Shown here piece by piece: positions 62,819 to 64,000 of a DNA stretch of 64,000 nucleotides. Made by a program: the position numbers and the translations under genes. Each line of letters starts with the position of its first letter. Within the stretch, counting starts at the first letter, position 1. The stretch is from Mucilaginibacter oryzae (GTDB lineage: Bacteria > Bacteroidota > Bacteroidia > Sphingobacteriales > Sphingobacteriaceae): assembly GCF_003148845.1 (NCBI RefSeq), contig NZ_QGHA01000003.1:1-64000 (forward strand), read 5' to 3'. The notes below the pieces were generated by a model, which ran no database searches, was not told the origin of the DNA, and saw only the letters and a list, made by a program, of their open reading frames with translations.

Positions 62819-64000
62819 TCAGGGGGTTAGGGGGCTGGTTAAATACTTCCCAAACCAATCAATATAACGCTGCAACCTATCTACCTGGTAACTTGGCACG
62901 GTAATACCATGATATTGATTGGGATATAATACCAATTGCGTAGGTATGCCTTGCGATTTTAATGCTTCATACATCTGCTCTCCACCACCAGTCGGCACAT
63001 TAAAATCCTTTAGCCCCGACATAAATTGCGTTGGTGTTTTGATCTTATCAGCGTGAAGAAACGGGTATGAAAGCTTGATGTATTTATCAGCGTTTTTCCA
63101 TGGCACGCCAAGTTCATTATCATATTGAACCACCCATTGGTCGGCACCATAGATGGCTAATTGCAGGGCGCTGCCTGCCCCGCTCGATGCAGCTTTAAAG
63201 CGGGCGTCTGTAGCGATGGTGTAGTCAGTAAGGATACCGCCGTAGCTCCAGCCGCCTATGCCTAACCTGTCTTTATCAGCAATACCAAGTTTCACCAGCT
63301 CATCTACCGCGCCTAACAGGTCTTTTACTTCTTTGTTGCCCCAATCGGCATAAATGGCTTTGGTATATTCGATGCCCCGGCCCGTGCTTCCACGATAATT
63401 TACGGCAGCTACAGCGAACCCGGCACAAGCCAGGGTCTGCCTGATCTCATCAAATTCAAATTCGTCCTGATCTGTTGGCCCACCATGGATGTAAAGGATG
63501 AAAGGCATTTTTTTGGTAACCACACTATCGGGCGTATACAAAATACCCGATACCAGGGTACCATCACTACTAAAGGATTGAAAGCCCTTTACATGAGCCA
63601 GTTTAACTTTACTCAGCCATTTTTCCTGGTGAAAGGTTAACCTGCGGATTTTTCCGTTTTCAATAGCTACCAACTCATGCGGCATATATGGCGTGGTCAT
63701 TTTACCGATCCAGACGCCTAAATATGAACCTATCATATCCGAAAAACTGCATTCGGCCCCCTTGTATACCGTTAACGATTTGCGGGTTAACAGGTTGTAA
63801 CGGTTAATATAGCGTATCCTGTCGCTGCTTACCAAATATTCCAGGTCTTTCCCGTCGCGGCTCCAGGTTATATTGCTTACCGGCCTGTCAAGCTGATCGG
63901 TGAGCAGTTTGTTGTTTTTGCCGTCGGCATCCATCAGGCACAATATATCGTGCTGATAAATAAAGTAATCGGCATCACTGGTTGACCGCAAATAGGCTAT
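62819..64000 (-). CDS. S9 family serine peptidase (prolyl oligopeptidase/acylaminoacyl-peptidase type), 5' end cut off
   Basis: The frame is open to the window edge, so the N-terminus (signal peptide and most of the beta-propeller) is missing; about 393 codons are visible. Last propeller blades (DADYFIYQHDILCLMDADGK) are followed by the alpha/beta-hydrolase domain: oxyanion HGGPTDQDEF, nucleophile Ser in GIGGWSYGGILT, Asp in SGLKDFNVPTGG, and His in YPNQYHGI. Cleaves oligopeptides, usually periplasmic in Bacteroidota. The stop codon falls in a CCCCCTTCAGGGGG hairpin. Confidence 0.93.
   Translation of the reverse strand: MAYLRSTSDADYFIYQHDILCLMDADGKNNKLLTDQLDRPVSNITWSRDGKDLEYLVSSDRIRYINRYNLLTRKSLTVYKGAECSFSDMIGSYLGVWIGKMTTPYMPHELVAIENGKIRRLTFHQEKWLSKVKLAHVKGFQSFSSDGTLVSGILYTPDSVVTKKMPFILYIHGGPTDQDEFEFDEIRQTLACAGFAVAAVNYRGSTGRGIEYTKAIYADWGNKEVKDLLGAVDELVKLGIADKDRLGIGGWSYGGILTDYTIATDARFKAASSGAGSALQLAIYGADQWVVQYDNELGVPWKNADKYIKLSYPFLHADKIKTPTQFMSGLKDFNVPTGGGEQMYEALKSQGIPTQLVLYPNQYHGITVPSYQVDRLQRYIDWFGKYLTSPLTP

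Overview
The window looks like chromosome of a Bacteroidota member of the Sphingobacteriaceae, most likely Mucilaginibacter or a close relative. I base this on two SusC/SusD loci, ECF sigma/FecR signalling with an STN-domain receptor, TAnnTTTG-type -7 promoter boxes with almost no Shine-Dalgarno sequences, lipoproteins with Cys near residue 20, LytS/LytTR two-component genes, and housekeeping proteins (GatC, DUF2795, KdsB, PyrG, YidC) of Bacteroidota type. The genus is inference; no rRNA or tRNA gene is present.

Left part (1-4.6 kb): a cut IS481-type transposase, a strong terminator, a ku operon for double-strand break repair, a rifampin ADP-ribosyltransferase carrying an extra helical N-terminal domain, an AraC regulator and an SDR. 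4.6-15 kb is a complete polysaccharide utilisation locus: ECF sigma factor, FecR anti-sigma, STN-bearing SusC, SusD and a GH31 glycosidase, the classical trans-envelope signalling layout. 15-23 kb is an envelope/accessory stretch: diheme cytochrome c, three DUF2807 adhesin-like proteins (two are duplicates with duplicated promoters), an apparently frameshifted barrel protein, a TetR/SDR pair with three matching operators, and a DUF4932 metalloprotease-like protein divergent from a LytS/LytTR pair.

25-38.5 kb: RecQ, then a second PUL (esterase with a carbohydrate-binding-like domain, divergent from SusC-SusD-SusE, with a LacI-like palindrome between them), followed by an AT-rich pair encoding a TonB-receptor-like barrel and a secreted protein with three DUF5977 repeats. 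From 38.6 kb to the end the content is mostly core: citrate synthase, a large hybrid histidine kinase, FtsX-type permease and DUF3347 lipoprotein, QueA, IspD, a 48-residue membrane protein, DUF2795, cob(I)alamin adenosyltransferase, a GH19 lipoprotein, an ABC ATPase, GatC, PlsC, TrpS, deoxynucleoside kinase, KdsB, PyrG, YidC, an exonuclease/GIY-YIG fusion, a PPOX-fold protein and a truncated S9 peptidase.

Non-coding structure is rich. A family of AAGTCCG-type repeats forms large inverted repeats against the 3' ends of three genes (27.1, 52.1 and 60.2 kb). There is a candidate transcription attenuator before pyrG, a terminator pointing antisense in front of the first susC, and a REP-like hairpin cluster at 18.1 kb. 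The best candidates for something new are the fused Arr enzyme, the 3'-end repeat family, the antisense/leader elements, and the receptor/DUF5977 pair. I found no CRISPR array, tRNA, rRNA or prophage.
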